Part shown: positions 53,650-62,468 of the stretch, in pieces
How positions within the stretch are numbered: position 1 is the stretch's first letter
Layout: every line of letters starts with the position of its first letter
Assembly: GCA_038828875.1 (NCBI GenBank)
Contig: JAWBMQ010000003.1
Span: forward strand, 62,001-126,000
Reading direction: 5' to 3'
Length of the DNA: 64,000 nt
From: JAWBMQ01 sp038828875
GTDB taxonomy: Archaea; Nanobdellota; Nanobdellia; Woesearchaeales; JAWBMQ01
Translations under genes and position numbers: made by a program
The notes under the pieces: generated by a model
Database searches by the model: none
Told to the model about the DNA's origin: nothing
What the model saw: the letters and a program-made list of their open reading frames with translations, nothing else

Positions 53650-53662
53650 AATTTATATATAG
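53650..53662 (+). promoter_or_regulatory. TATA box of the thioredoxin-CcdA operon
   Basis: AATTTATATATAG lies 20-32 bases before the ATG at 53682 and no Shine-Dalgarno site follows, consistent with leaderless transcription. This decides the start against an upstream in-frame Met at 53592. Confidence 0.6.
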
Positions 53663-53681
53663 TTTTTATTTCTTGTATGTT

Positions 53682-54893
53682 ATGTTACGCTATAAAAATA
53701 AGTTCATCAAATTATTTATTCTATTTTTTATTTTTAGTTTAATTTTGTTTTCTGGTTATTCAAAGATTATCGTTGATTATTATTACTCTGAAACCTGTCC
53801 ACATTGTAAAAAAGTTCAAGATAGTCAGATTTTGGAAACAATTAAAGAAAAATATGGAAACGAAATAACTATTAACAAGATAAGAGTGAACGATGATACT
53901 TCCTTTTTTTTAGAGCTAACTCAAAAGGTTTTAAAAGTATCTCCTGGAGTTCCTTTTATTATAATTTATTCAGATCAATTGAGCGATAGAAATAAATTGT
54001 TAGAATCTTTAAGAACAGGTGATTATCAAAAATACTGTTTTACTTATCTTCAAGGTGATTCAGAAATTCTTGAAAATTTAGAGAATAAAGTTTCTCAAAT
54101 TTTAGACTGTTGTAAGAAAAATAGTTTAAATCTCAATCCTATAATTTCAGCAGATGAACAAAAATGTGAATCTACTAACATAGAAAAGAAAAATTTTTTA
54201 CACGATTTGATACTTTTGATAGGGACTGCTTTGGCTGATTCAGTTAATCCTTGCATTATGTCTGTTCTCGTTTTGCTTATTTCTTATTTGTTTACGTTGA
54301 AAAGAAGAAAAGATATTTTGAAATATGGTTTTTTTTATGTTGTTGTAGTTTACTTAAGTTATTTTATAATTGGAATTTTATTGTACTTTGGAGTTGATTT
54401 GATTTTCAAAATTGCAATAAATTATCTTTCTTCTTTATCAAAAATAATTATAATATTTATAATTCTCCTATGTTTGTTTGCTGCAATAGTTAATATTAAA
54501 GATTTCTTTGCCTATGGAAAAGGTTTTACTTTTGCACTATCAGAAAAGGATAAAAAGTTTGTTGAAAGATTGATAAGACATTTATCTTTACCAACTTTGA
54601 TTATTTTAGGATTATTTGTTACTATAGTTGAATTTCCATGCAGTGGAATAATGTATGTAGGTTTGGTAAGTTATTTATTTTCTTCTTACAACTTTATTCA
54701 ATTTTTACTTTTAATAGCTTTATATAATCTTTTATTTGTTTTACCTTTGTTGATAATTGTATTTTTAACAATTATTGTTAAAGATCCTAAAAAGATTGAT
54801 GATTTTAGATTGAAATATAGAAAATGGTTTAGATTGGCAATGGGTTTATTGTTGCTAATACTTGCAATATATCTTTACAAAATCTATTTTTAG
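53682..54893 (+). CDS. Thioredoxin-like domain fused to CcdA/DsbD membrane domain
   Basis: About 403 residues. A signal/anchor helix is followed by a thioredoxin-like domain with active site YYSETCPHCKK and the cis-proline region SPGVPFIII. Then comes a six-helix CcdA/DsbD domain with the paired cysteines in DSVNPCIM and VEFPCSGIMY. CcdA moves electrons from cytoplasmic thioredoxin across the membrane; here the outer acceptor is fused in the same chain. Several further cysteines (DCCKK, KCES) lie in the linker. First gene of a run of five close genes on the plus strand. Confidence 0.85.
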   Translation: MLRYKNKFIKLFILFFIFSLILFSGYSKIIVDYYYSETCPHCKKVQDSQILETIKEKYGNEITINKIRVNDDTSFFLELTQKVLKVSPGVPFIIIYSDQLSDRNKLLESLRTGDYQKYCFTYLQGDSEILENLENKVSQILDCCKKNSLNLNPIISADEQKCESTNIEKKNFLHDLILLIGTALADSVNPCIMSVLVLLISYLFTLKRRKDILKYGFFYVVVVYLSYFIIGILLYFGVDLIFKIAINYLSSLSKIIIIFIILLCLFAAIVNIKDFFAYGKGFTFALSEKDKKFVERLIRHLSLPTLIILGLFVTIVEFPCSGIMYVGLVSYLFSSYNFIQFLLLIALYNLLFVLPLLIIVFLTIIVKDPKKIDDFRLKYRKWFRLAMGLLLLILAIYLYKIYF

Positions 54894-54903
54894 GTTGATT
54901 ATT

Positions 54904-55452
54904 ATGGAACATGAACATTTTCAAAACATTGAAAAAATAGATATTAATATTAGAGAAGATATAATGGAAATTTTTAATACTTATGATCCTAGTCCATTTA
55001 TGGAAAAGGATTTAGATGATGATGCAGCAGATTATATAATTTCTTCTTATAAAGAATTGAAGTATAAAGATAAAGTTAGGTTAGTTATACACATACCTAT
55101 TTCACAAAAACAAAAAATTACTGAAGATGAAATAAGATTTGCTATACATAATTTCTTTTCTTATAAAGCGCATGTTACAAGAATTACGTTAAGATCAAAG
55201 TTTTTAGAAGCAAGAGATAGTATGATTATAGCAATTTTATTTTTATCAATATGTTTAATTTTGAAAAACTTTCTTTTGATTAGTAATAATCCTTTTTTTA
55301 ATATAATTGCCGAAGGATTGACAATAATTAGTTGGGTAGCAATGTGGAAACCAGTAAGTTTGTTTTTGTATGATTGGAGACCTATTGCAAAAGATTTAAA
55401 AATTTATGAAAAATTAGCTAATTCAGAGATAATTATAAAATATAAAGCATAA
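54904..55452 (+). CDS. Two-span membrane protein, uncharacterised
   Basis: Start at 54904 (MEHEHFQNI), ten bases after the previous stop. 182 residues: an acidic soluble N-terminal half with a beta strand RLVIHIPI, two hydrophobic helices (about 107-127 and 135-157), and a short basic C terminus with WRPIAKDLKIYEKL. No family recognised. The next gene starts 3 bases later, so it is probably part of the redox operon. Confidence 0.65.
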   Translation: MEHEHFQNIEKIDINIREDIMEIFNTYDPSPFMEKDLDDDAADYIISSYKELKYKDKVRLVIHIPISQKQKITEDEIRFAIHNFFSYKAHVTRITLRSKFLEARDSMIIAILFLSICLILKNFLLISNNPFFNIIAEGLTIISWVAMWKPVSLFLYDWRPIAKDLKIYEKLANSEIIIKYKA

Positions 55453-55455
55453 AAC

Positions 55456-56178
55456 ATGGGAATTACTGAGATTTTTAAAAAGATAAGTAACGTTTTTATA
55501 GATAAAGAAGTAGATCAATATTTTCCAGGATGTTTAACAGAGATAAAGATTCCTGAGTTAAAAGATAATTATTTAGAAATTTGTAGGATTTTAAATATAA
55601 GATTAGAATTGTTCGATTTGATTTGCTGTGGATTGCCTGCAGTTAATGCAGGAAACGATGATTTTTTTTTAGATGAAAAGAGAAAATCACAAATTCTTGA
55701 AGAAAATATAGTTAAAATTTATTCGAATTGTCCTTCTTGCGTTTTTCATTTGAAAGAAAAAAATTACAATGTAGATCATATTTTAGAATTGATTTATGAA
55801 AAACTTAAGGTGCATAAAAAAATTAGAAAATTAAATATGAAAGTTACATTTCATGATCCATGTCATTTAGGAAGATATTTAGGTAAATACGATTTACCAA
55901 GAGATATTTTGAGATTAATTGGTTGTGAAGTTGTTGAAATGAAACATAATAAAGAAAATTCCATGTGCTGTGGAGCAGGAGGTGGTTTAATTAATAACAA
56001 TCCTGAAGTTGCTAAAAAAATAGCAAAGGAAAGAATGAGAGAAGCAAAAGATGTTGCAAATATTTTAGTTACTGCATGCCCTTTGTGTTACTTACATTTA
56101 AAAGAAGTTTCAGATAACGTTGAAGTTTATGAAATATCAACTTTAATTTTAAAAGCTTTAAAAGAAGATAAAAAATGA
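55456..56178 (+). CDS. CCG-domain Fe-S oxidoreductase subunit (C-terminal half of GlcF)
   Basis: This 240-residue protein has two cysteine-rich CCG domains: FPGCLTEIKIPEL...LICCGLPA and FHDPCHLGRY...SMCCGAGGG, plus ACPLC near the end. Such domains hold a noncubane or 4Fe-4S cluster in GlcF, GlpC, LutA and HdrB. It corresponds to the C-terminal half of GlcF. It overlaps the next gene by 4 bases. Confidence 0.85.
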   Translation: MGITEIFKKISNVFIDKEVDQYFPGCLTEIKIPELKDNYLEICRILNIRLELFDLICCGLPAVNAGNDDFFLDEKRKSQILEENIVKIYSNCPSCVFHLKEKNYNVDHILELIYEKLKVHKKIRKLNMKVTFHDPCHLGRYLGKYDLPRDILRLIGCEVVEMKHNKENSMCCGAGGGLINNNPEVAKKIAKERMREAKDVANILVTACPLCYLHLKEVSDNVEVYEISTLILKALKEDKK

Positions 56179-57284
56179 AAGCTAAATTTAAATTTGGAAA
56201 TGAGTATGATTCCTCCCAGAACAAAGGAGTTGCAATAGATGTTTTTTACGTTCATAATGAAGAAGAAGTAATTGATGTTATTAAATATGCTAAGAAAAAC
56301 AAATTAAAAGTAACTCCTCGTGGTTCAGGAACATCATTGACAGGAAGTAGTGTTCCTAATAATAGTGTAGTAATAAATACAAGTAAGATGAATAAGATTT
56401 TAGAGATAAATCGCAATAAAAACTATGTGGTTGTTGAACCAGGTATTATTTTAGATGATTTAAATTATGAGCTTAGAAAAATAGGAAAATTCTTTCCAAT
56501 AATTCCTTCAAGTCATGGTATTGCTACATTAGGTGGAATGGTCAGTTGTAATGCAGCAGGAAAGGAAAGTATTGCATATGGAAAAACATTAGATTGGTTG
56601 GAAGAGTTAGAATTAGTAGATGGAGATGGAAATTTAGTAAAATTGAACAAAATTCCACAATACACTGAAGGAATGTTAGGAATAATAACTAAAATAAAAT
56701 TAAGAATTACGGATTATGTTGAAGAAAAAAGTTATGATTTATTTGAATTTGACAATTATAAAGAGCTTATTAAAAAAGTTAAAGAAATAAAGGAATTAAA
56801 TCTAAAAAATAAAAATATTCTTTCTTTGGAAGGTGTTGGTTTTTATGCGGCTAAATTCATAGGAAAAGAAAAAAATCTACTTTTTGTTTATTATAAAGAT
56901 GATACAGGTAAATATAAAAATAAGCTGGAGATTTTTGAAAGGAGAGATGCTCTTTATAGTTTACTTTCTAGTAATGGTTTTACTATTATTGAAGATCCAC
57001 AAATAGATTTAGAAAAAATTTTAGATTATCTTGATGAGTATCAAATTCCTTGGTTTGGACATCTAGGAGTTGATATTGTTCATCCTTGTTTTAATGATTT
57101 TAAGTTAGCGGCAAATTTTATGAAGTATGTTGAAATGAACAAAGGAATTGTTTCAGGAGAACATGGTTATGGATTATTGAAGAAAAACTATAGACCTAGA
57201 AAAGAAATTGATGATATAAAAAATATAAAGAAAGAAACAGATAAAGGAAATATCTTTAATCCGTGGTTGTTGGAAAATGACTAA
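56175..57284 (+). CDS. FAD-linked oxidase subunit (GlcD/D-lactate dehydrogenase-like)
   Basis: This 369-residue protein has the PCMH FAD-binding pattern TPRGSGTSLTGSSVPN, VVVEPGIILDDLN, PSSHGIATLGGMVSCNAAG, and the C-terminal signature SGEHGYGLLKK. It would oxidise a 2-hydroxy acid such as D-lactate or glycolate and pass electrons to the Fe-S subunits on either side. The protein is short for GlcD (usually about 460), with a reduced C-terminal substrate domain. The substrate cannot be predicted. Confidence 0.88.
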   Translation: MKAKFKFGNEYDSSQNKGVAIDVFYVHNEEEVIDVIKYAKKNKLKVTPRGSGTSLTGSSVPNNSVVINTSKMNKILEINRNKNYVVVEPGIILDDLNYELRKIGKFFPIIPSSHGIATLGGMVSCNAAGKESIAYGKTLDWLEELELVDGDGNLVKLNKIPQYTEGMLGIITKIKLRITDYVEEKSYDLFEFDNYKELIKKVKEIKELNLKNKNILSLEGVGFYAAKFIGKEKNLLFVYYKDDTGKYKNKLEIFERRDALYSLLSSNGFTIIEDPQIDLEKILDYLDEYQIPWFGHLGVDIVHPCFNDFKLAANFMKYVEMNKGIVSGEHGYGLLKKNYRPRKEIDDIKNIKKETDKGNIFNPWLLEND

Positions 57285-57627
57285 AGAAAAGAAAAAATCT
57301 AAGGAAGATTTGGAATTAAAAGAAGCTTTAGAAAAATGTACTTTGTGTGGTTTCTGTAATATAGATTGCCCAGTTTTCAAAGTTTTGAGAGAGGAAGAAT
57401 CTAGTGCTAGAGGAAGAATGTTCATGTTAAAGGAAGAAATATATGAAGAGTTACTTTATCTATGTACTTTATGCAAATCCTGTGAAAAAAACTGTATAAA
57501 CGGAATAAAATTAACTGAATTGTTCTTAAAAGCTAGGAAGAAATATCCAAGAAACGAAAAATTGATGGAAAATTTAAGAAAAACAAATAATGCAATTGGA
57601 GAAAGTGATGAATGGTATTGTTGCTAA
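57277..57627 (+). CDS. Two-cluster 4Fe-4S protein (N-terminal half of GlcF)
   Basis: This 116-residue protein has CTLCGFCNIDCPVF and LCTLCKSCEKNC, the two CxxCxxCxxxC cluster motifs, with SSARGRMFML between them as in GlcF and LutB. It corresponds to the N-terminal half of GlcF. Its start overlaps the FAD subunit by 8 bases. It ends with an extra Cys pair (DEWYCC). Its stop is one base from the convergent repeat-protein gene. Confidence 0.85.
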   Translation: MTKEKKKSKEDLELKEALEKCTLCGFCNIDCPVFKVLREEESSARGRMFMLKEEIYEELLYLCTLCKSCEKNCINGIKLTELFLKARKKYPRNEKLMENLRKTNNAIGESDEWYCC

Positions 57628-57628
57628 T

Positions 57629-58042
57629 TTACTTCTTATTTTGATAATATCTTTCTAAGATAATGTTTCTTATTTGTTCTATATCGAAGTAATCAAGTAA
57701 ATTTTTATCTAAAATTTTAGCTGTGTAATAGGCCATTCTGAAATACTTTATAGTTTCTGTATAGGATAAATTTTCATGAAGAATTTTAGAAACATAATAT
57801 TTCATGTAATTTTCATTGATAATTTTACATAAGTTATTCATTTCTTCTATTTTTCTACTAATTGTTGTAGGATCTTCAATTATCATATTTTCAATTTTTC
57901 TTTCAGGTTTTTTAATTTTTTTTCTTTCGTTCTCAAAAAAAGAATAAAGTTTGGAAAGGATTTCAAAATTATTTCTAACGTTTTTACTATTACTACTGCA
58001 TTTTCTGAAAATTTTATAATCGTCTATCATTTTAAACATCAC
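57629..58042 (-). CDS. Small helical protein with one copy of a ~60-residue repeat
   Basis: This 137-residue protein is helical and charged. Its C-terminal third (FRMAYYTAKILDKNLLDYFDIEQIRNIIL, landmark LLDYFDIEQIRNIIL) matches the repeat unit of the larger neighbour, so the two genes are related. The start overlaps the neighbour's end by 11 bases. No known family recognised. Confidence 0.6.
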   Translation of the reverse strand: MMFKMIDDYKIFRKCSSNSKNVRNNFEILSKLYSFFENERKKIKKPERKIENMIIEDPTTISRKIEEMNNLCKIINENYMKYYVSKILHENLSYTETIKYFRMAYYTAKILDKNLLDYFDIEQIRNIILERYYQNKK

Positions 58043-59057
58043 CTATAAGTGCATTCCATTCTTTTCTTTTTTTCAAAATAATATCTCTAATTTCTTCTCT
58101 GCTAATATAATCCGTCAAAGATTTATTAATTTCTTTGCAATATTTATTAGCACTTCTGATTTCTTTTATGGAATACGGATAAAGCATATATTCGCTTTTA
58201 AATCTATCTATTGAAAATCTTATTGCATTATCAAAAGTTTCTGTTTTAGATTGATTTAAAATTTTTTCTGCTTCTTCTTGACATATGTATTCTTTCCACT
58301 CTTTGTTCAATTCACTAGCTAACTTTTTTATTCTTTCAAAATCATTTATTTTTATATAATAGCTATCAAATTTGTTTTCCTTAAATCTTTTCAATAGATA
58401 ATTAAATTGAGCTTCTAATTCATCATGATCAGCATTCAAAATAGTATTTCTTATTTCTTCTAAAGAGATAAAATCAGTTAATTCTTTATTTATTTTCTTA
58501 GCTTTTTCATATGCTTTTCTAATTGAATAGATTCTTAAAGCTTTAGAATATTTTTTACTTTTGAAATCATCAATTTCATGTTTTATTAAATTCTCTTCTC
58601 TTTTTTCATATGCTTTTAGCATATTTTCTCTAATTTCTTCTCTATCAATATAATCGGTCAAACTTTTTCCAATTTTCTTAGATAATTTGGTAGCAAATCT
58701 TAAGTCAGTTATTTTGCTATAATAACCAGAATTTTCATTTTTAAAATCATTTATGAAAATATTTATGAGTAATTCATTATATTTTTTATAAGAATCTAAT
58801 ATTGTTTTTTTCAGTTCTTCTACAGGAATATAATCCGTTATTTCTTTATTAATTGTCTTAGCTAAAGTATTCGCTTTTCTTATTGAACTTATTGCATCTT
58901 TGTGATTTCCTATTTTACTATAATAATAAAATCTATCAATTTGGTCTTCGATTTTCTCTTCAACTCTTTTTCTTTCTCTTTTTTCTTCTTTCTTTTGTTT
59001 TTGATTATCTAACCAATTTTTTAACCAATTTTCTTTGAAAAAAGATATGGTTTTCAT
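58032..59057 (-). CDS. Protein of five ~60-residue helical repeats, uncharacterised
   Basis: This 341-residue protein begins with a basic tail (about residues 1-35) and then has five repeats of about 60 residues. The signature at the end of each unit is: EITDYIPVEELKKTIL, SLTDYIDREEIRENML, ELTDFISLEEIRNTIL, EWKEYICQEEAEKIL and SLTDYISREEIRDIIL. Each unit also has an upstream helix with a pattern like IRKANTLAKTINK. It may form a solenoid for protein binding, similar in idea to TPR. No signal peptide or membrane segment. Confidence 0.65.
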   Translation of the reverse strand: MKTISFFKENWLKNWLDNQKQKKEEKRERKRVEEKIEDQIDRFYYYSKIGNHKDAISSIRKANTLAKTINKEITDYIPVEELKKTILDSYKKYNELLINIFINDFKNENSGYYSKITDLRFATKLSKKIGKSLTDYIDREEIRENMLKAYEKREENLIKHEIDDFKSKKYSKALRIYSIRKAYEKAKKINKELTDFISLEEIRNTILNADHDELEAQFNYLLKRFKENKFDSYYIKINDFERIKKLASELNKEWKEYICQEEAEKILNQSKTETFDNAIRFSIDRFKSEYMLYPYSIKEIRSANKYCKEINKSLTDYISREEIRDIILKKRKEWNALIGDV

Positions 59058-59153
59058 TTTATACCATCAGATAGTAGTTACTTTATAAAATTTATTAATT
59101 TTTAATCCATAAAAATCGAATAAAATATAAAGAAAGATTAACATTAAATCATA

Positions 59154-59669
59154 ATGCCAGTAAAATTGAAAATCATAAAAAGTGATTCATTCAAGTACAA
59201 AGGAATTTTCGATTTGAATAGATTGATAGAATTAACTGATGAATTTTTCGATAAAAGAGGTTATGATACAGGAAACCCAATTCAAATTATAAGAAAAGAT
59301 GAAAAAGAAAATGGTGTTTTTGTTATGGTTTTAGAATTGAAATTAAACGATTATTTCAAGATCTCTGGTAAATTAACATTTGTTTATAATGTTAAAAAAG
59401 TGAAAATAAAAAATGAAGAAAATGGAGAAGAATTTACATTAGATGAAGGTGATGTTAACATATCAATGGAGTTTACAATGGAGCATGATTACAATAAAAA
59501 ATTTGACAGCTATGGAATTTTTTCTGAAGTGATTAGATACTTTGTAGAAAATCTATTTATGAAAAATGTATTAGATGATGCTAAGAAGAAAGTTAAAGAA
59601 GATGTTGAGATGTATAAACAAACATTACTAAATTATTTTAACTTAAATGCAATAGATAAGGTTCTTTAA
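59154..59669 (+). CDS. Uncharacterised protein, member 2 of a two-gene family
   Basis: This 171-residue protein shares with the product of 44381-44932 the N-terminal pattern F-x-YKG-x-F-x-L-x-x-hydrophobic-IEL followed by a helix, a middle set of strands and a helical C terminus. The two differ widely in sequence. No known family recognised. Its stop overlaps the convergent zinc-finger gene by 4 bases. Confidence 0.62.
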   Translation: MPVKLKIIKSDSFKYKGIFDLNRLIELTDEFFDKRGYDTGNPIQIIRKDEKENGVFVMVLELKLNDYFKISGKLTFVYNVKKVKIKNEENGEEFTLDEGDVNISMEFTMEHDYNKKFDSYGIFSEVIRYFVENLFMKNVLDDAKKKVKEDVEMYKQTLLNYFNLNAIDKVL

Positions 59670-60001
59670 AAATACAATTTTTTGCTTACTAATGACTGAT
59701 TTCCTCTTTTTAGGTTATTGTAATTATTTAAGAAATAATTCAAACAATCACTCCCACAAAAATAAGCTTTCTTTCTAATCCCTCTTTTTCCAAATAATAA
59801 TACAAAAGGTTCATCAATTTCACTTATAGGACTTCCACAAACCGCACAGAATTTGTTACTTTCTTCAAACTTCTCAATCTTAGAATCTATCAATTTTATT
59901 AATTCTTCAAAATTTTCTTTTAATCTTCTCTTGAATTCTATTAAGTCATAGGCGTTAGTATTTTCAATTTTTTCAAGGAGTTCATTGTATAAATCAACCA
60001 T
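59666..60001 (-). CDS. Small zinc-finger protein, TRASH/MYM-like
   Basis: This 111-residue protein has a helical N-terminal 50 residues and a C-terminal finger CAVCGSPISE...YFCGSDCLNYF, with CxxC and CxxxC pairs as in TRASH/MYM-type metal-binding fingers. A TATA-like TTTATATATAAG lies about 20-30 bases before the start. The function is unknown; metal sensing or a protein-binding role are possible. Confidence 0.65.
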   Translation of the reverse strand: MVDLYNELLEKIENTNAYDLIEFKRRLKENFEELIKLIDSKIEKFEESNKFCAVCGSPISEIDEPFVLLFGKRGIRKKAYFCGSDCLNYFLNNYNNLKRGNQSLVSKKLYF

Positions 60002-60104
60002 ATCAGTATACTTAAAGCTATACTTATATATAAATGTTTTGTTTATTCAGTGGTAAAAAGTTATTAATTAGAAGTAAAAAAATATGTAATTTTTTATAAA
60101 TATC

Positions 60105-62405
60105 TTATTTATTTTGATATTCAGTATTGAAGAATTCAACTATTTTCGTAGCCCTAATCTTTCCAATATTTTCTACTTGAGAAAGTTCATCAATATTAGA
60201 GTTTGCTAAATTTTTTATTGTTTTAAATTTATTCAATAATGGTTCACTTAAAGTATACCCAATTCCTGGAATCGTTGCAACAGTGAATCTGATTTGTTCA
60301 TTGATATCTTGTTTTGGTTTTTTAATTTGTATGTATTTATCATCTTCTTGTTCTTGTTTAGCAATAAAATAAATCATTCTTGCAGCTTCTTCACTATTTC
60401 TTGCAAATAGAATGGGAACATAAAGTTGAGTTGCTACACTTGTTAAAGTTCCAATTATTGAATTTATGTGTAAGCTTTTCTGATAAATTTCTTCATAGTT
60501 TACTATTATTAAGATAGGTTTTTCATATGCTTTTTTCAAATCTCTCAACTGGGAAAATAATCTTCCATCAATTATTGAAGCAATAAAATCTTCAGCTTTC
60601 TTTAGTTCTATTGCTACTTTAGAGCTAACTAAATAATCAGCTAATGGAAGTTGTTCTAATACAATAGAAATTTCAAATTTACTTAATTCTTTTAGTATTG
60701 TACTGTTTCTTTCTCTTTGATCAACAAGAATTATTATTTTATCCGTTTTGTTTTCATCATTATTTTTGTTACTTTCTTCAATATTTTTTTCTTCAATTAA
60801 CTTTTCTTCATTTTCTGAATTGTTTTTTTCTTTTTCATTATTATTGTTTAAATTGTTTACTTTTTCTTTTTTTTCATAAACAAAGAGATTGTTTTCTTTT
60901 CTTTTTTCATTTTGTTTCAAAAGAAGCAAATCTTTTACTTGTTTTAATGTTTCATACATTTTCTTTTCTCTTCTTAAAGAAATCCAATGATATCTTTCAT
61001 CTATTGTTCCTTTAGTATAAAGTAAAATAACTTCACCTTTTCCATGTCTTCCTGTTCGTCCTTTTCTTTGAATTGCTCTAATTTCGCTAGGAATAGGTTC
61101 ATAAAAAACTACTAAATCAACTTCAGGAATATCTAATCCTTCTTCACCTATAGAAGTTGCTATGATGCAATCTAATTCCCCTGATTTAAGTTTTTCTATT
61201 ACTGCTAGCTGTTCCTTTTGACTTAATCCCTTATTCTTTCTTTTTCCTTGTCCAATGAATATTTCTGCTTTAAAATTGAACTTTTCTAATTCTTCTTTTA
61301 TTCTCTGTGCTTCATCTCTAATGTTTGTAAAAATTATCGCTTTTCCTCCATTTTTTTCTTTAAATTTTTTCAATATATCCTTTAAAACCTCTAGCTTGGG
61401 ATGTTCATAATTTAGTTCTAACAGTTTTTTCACATGAGAAAATGCTTCATTAAATCTTACATCATTTAACAATCTTTTCAAATTCTTAGAATTTTTTGAA
61501 AAAAATTCTTGTTTAAGTTGAATTATGTAATTGTATAAAGGAGTTATTCCTTGAGTTTCTAGAACTTCAATCAAATACTTTAACTTCATAATTATTGAAA
61601 GTTCAAGATTAGCTTCATAAATTCTAGGATCAGAATTAAATTCAGAATTTATTTGTTTCTGTAAATTTAGAAGATCTTTTTTTCCAATATCTTTATGTAC
61701 TTTAACCAACTCTAGTTTATTGAATTTTTCTATTTCTTCATTAAGAATTTCATTAAACATAGATGAGATTTTTTTCATTTCAGAATTCAATTCAACTGCA
61801 ATCCATTTTATTTCCACATCCTTAATGTAAGGTTTTACATCTTCATCAAATCTTGTTCTTATTTCTATATTTTCTATAAAGAGATTATTACAAATTTCTA
61901 AAATTTTTTCTTTATCATGTCCGGGACTTGCAGTTAATCCTAAGATTCTTTCATATTTTGCTTTATTATGGTAATTTTCGGCAATAAAAACATAGGCATA
62001 ATCTTTAACTGCTCTGTGTGCTTCATCAAAAACAATTAATGAAACATTCTCTAAGGAGATATTGTTCATAACTAAATCGTTCTGGATTGTTTGCGGTGTA
62101 GCTACGATAATTTGATTCTCAGAAAAAAGTTGTTTTCTTTTTTCAGGAGCTATTGATCCAGTAAAAGCAATACAATTTACATTTAAGATACTTTCAATTG
62201 ATTTTTTATGTTGTAATACTAACGGCTTAGTAGGTGCTAAAAATAAAACTTTGCTATTTGGATAGTTTTTTAATCTGTTTTCAATAAGCAATATTGCTAT
62301 CAAGGTTTTACCTAAACCAGTAGGAAGAACAACAAGTGTATTGTATAGTTTTGCTTTTTCAAATATCTTCTTTTGATATTCTCTTGGCTGAATGGTTAAG
62401 TTCAT
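60105..62405 (-). CDS. hef: Hef helicase-nuclease (XPF/MUS81 family) with altered nuclease motif
   Basis: This 766-residue protein has an SF2 helicase half: Walker A VLPTGLGKTLIA, DEAH in VFDEAHRA, SAT-like LTASPG and motif VI QRKGRTGRHGKGE. A variable Glu/Asn-rich linker lies near 500-560. The XPF-type nuclease domain starts VDQRERNS, and tandem HhH motifs follow (GIGYTLSEPLL and VENIGKIRATKIV). Hef processes stalled forks. The catalytic motif usually ERKxxxD reads ELKKAED here (V-A-I-E-L-K), so the arginine is leucine. Nuclease activity may be reduced. Confidence 0.93.
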   Translation of the reverse strand: MNLTIQPREYQKKIFEKAKLYNTLVVLPTGLGKTLIAILLIENRLKNYPNSKVLFLAPTKPLVLQHKKSIESILNVNCIAFTGSIAPEKRKQLFSENQIIVATPQTIQNDLVMNNISLENVSLIVFDEAHRAVKDYAYVFIAENYHNKAKYERILGLTASPGHDKEKILEICNNLFIENIEIRTRFDEDVKPYIKDVEIKWIAVELNSEMKKISSMFNEILNEEIEKFNKLELVKVHKDIGKKDLLNLQKQINSEFNSDPRIYEANLELSIIMKLKYLIEVLETQGITPLYNYIIQLKQEFFSKNSKNLKRLLNDVRFNEAFSHVKKLLELNYEHPKLEVLKDILKKFKEKNGGKAIIFTNIRDEAQRIKEELEKFNFKAEIFIGQGKRKNKGLSQKEQLAVIEKLKSGELDCIIATSIGEEGLDIPEVDLVVFYEPIPSEIRAIQRKGRTGRHGKGEVILLYTKGTIDERYHWISLRREKKMYETLKQVKDLLLLKQNEKRKENNLFVYEKKEKVNNLNNNNEKEKNNSENEEKLIEEKNIEESNKNNDENKTDKIIILVDQRERNSTILKELSKFEISIVLEQLPLADYLVSSKVAIELKKAEDFIASIIDGRLFSQLRDLKKAYEKPILIIVNYEEIYQKSLHINSIIGTLTSVATQLYVPILFARNSEEAARMIYFIAKQEQEDDKYIQIKKPKQDINEQIRFTVATIPGIGYTLSEPLLNKFKTIKNLANSNIDELSQVENIGKIRATKIVEFFNTEYQNK

Positions 62406-62468
62406 ATTTAGAATGAAAATACCATAATTTATTTATTTTTCTTTAAAAAAATTGGAAAAAATTTAGAA

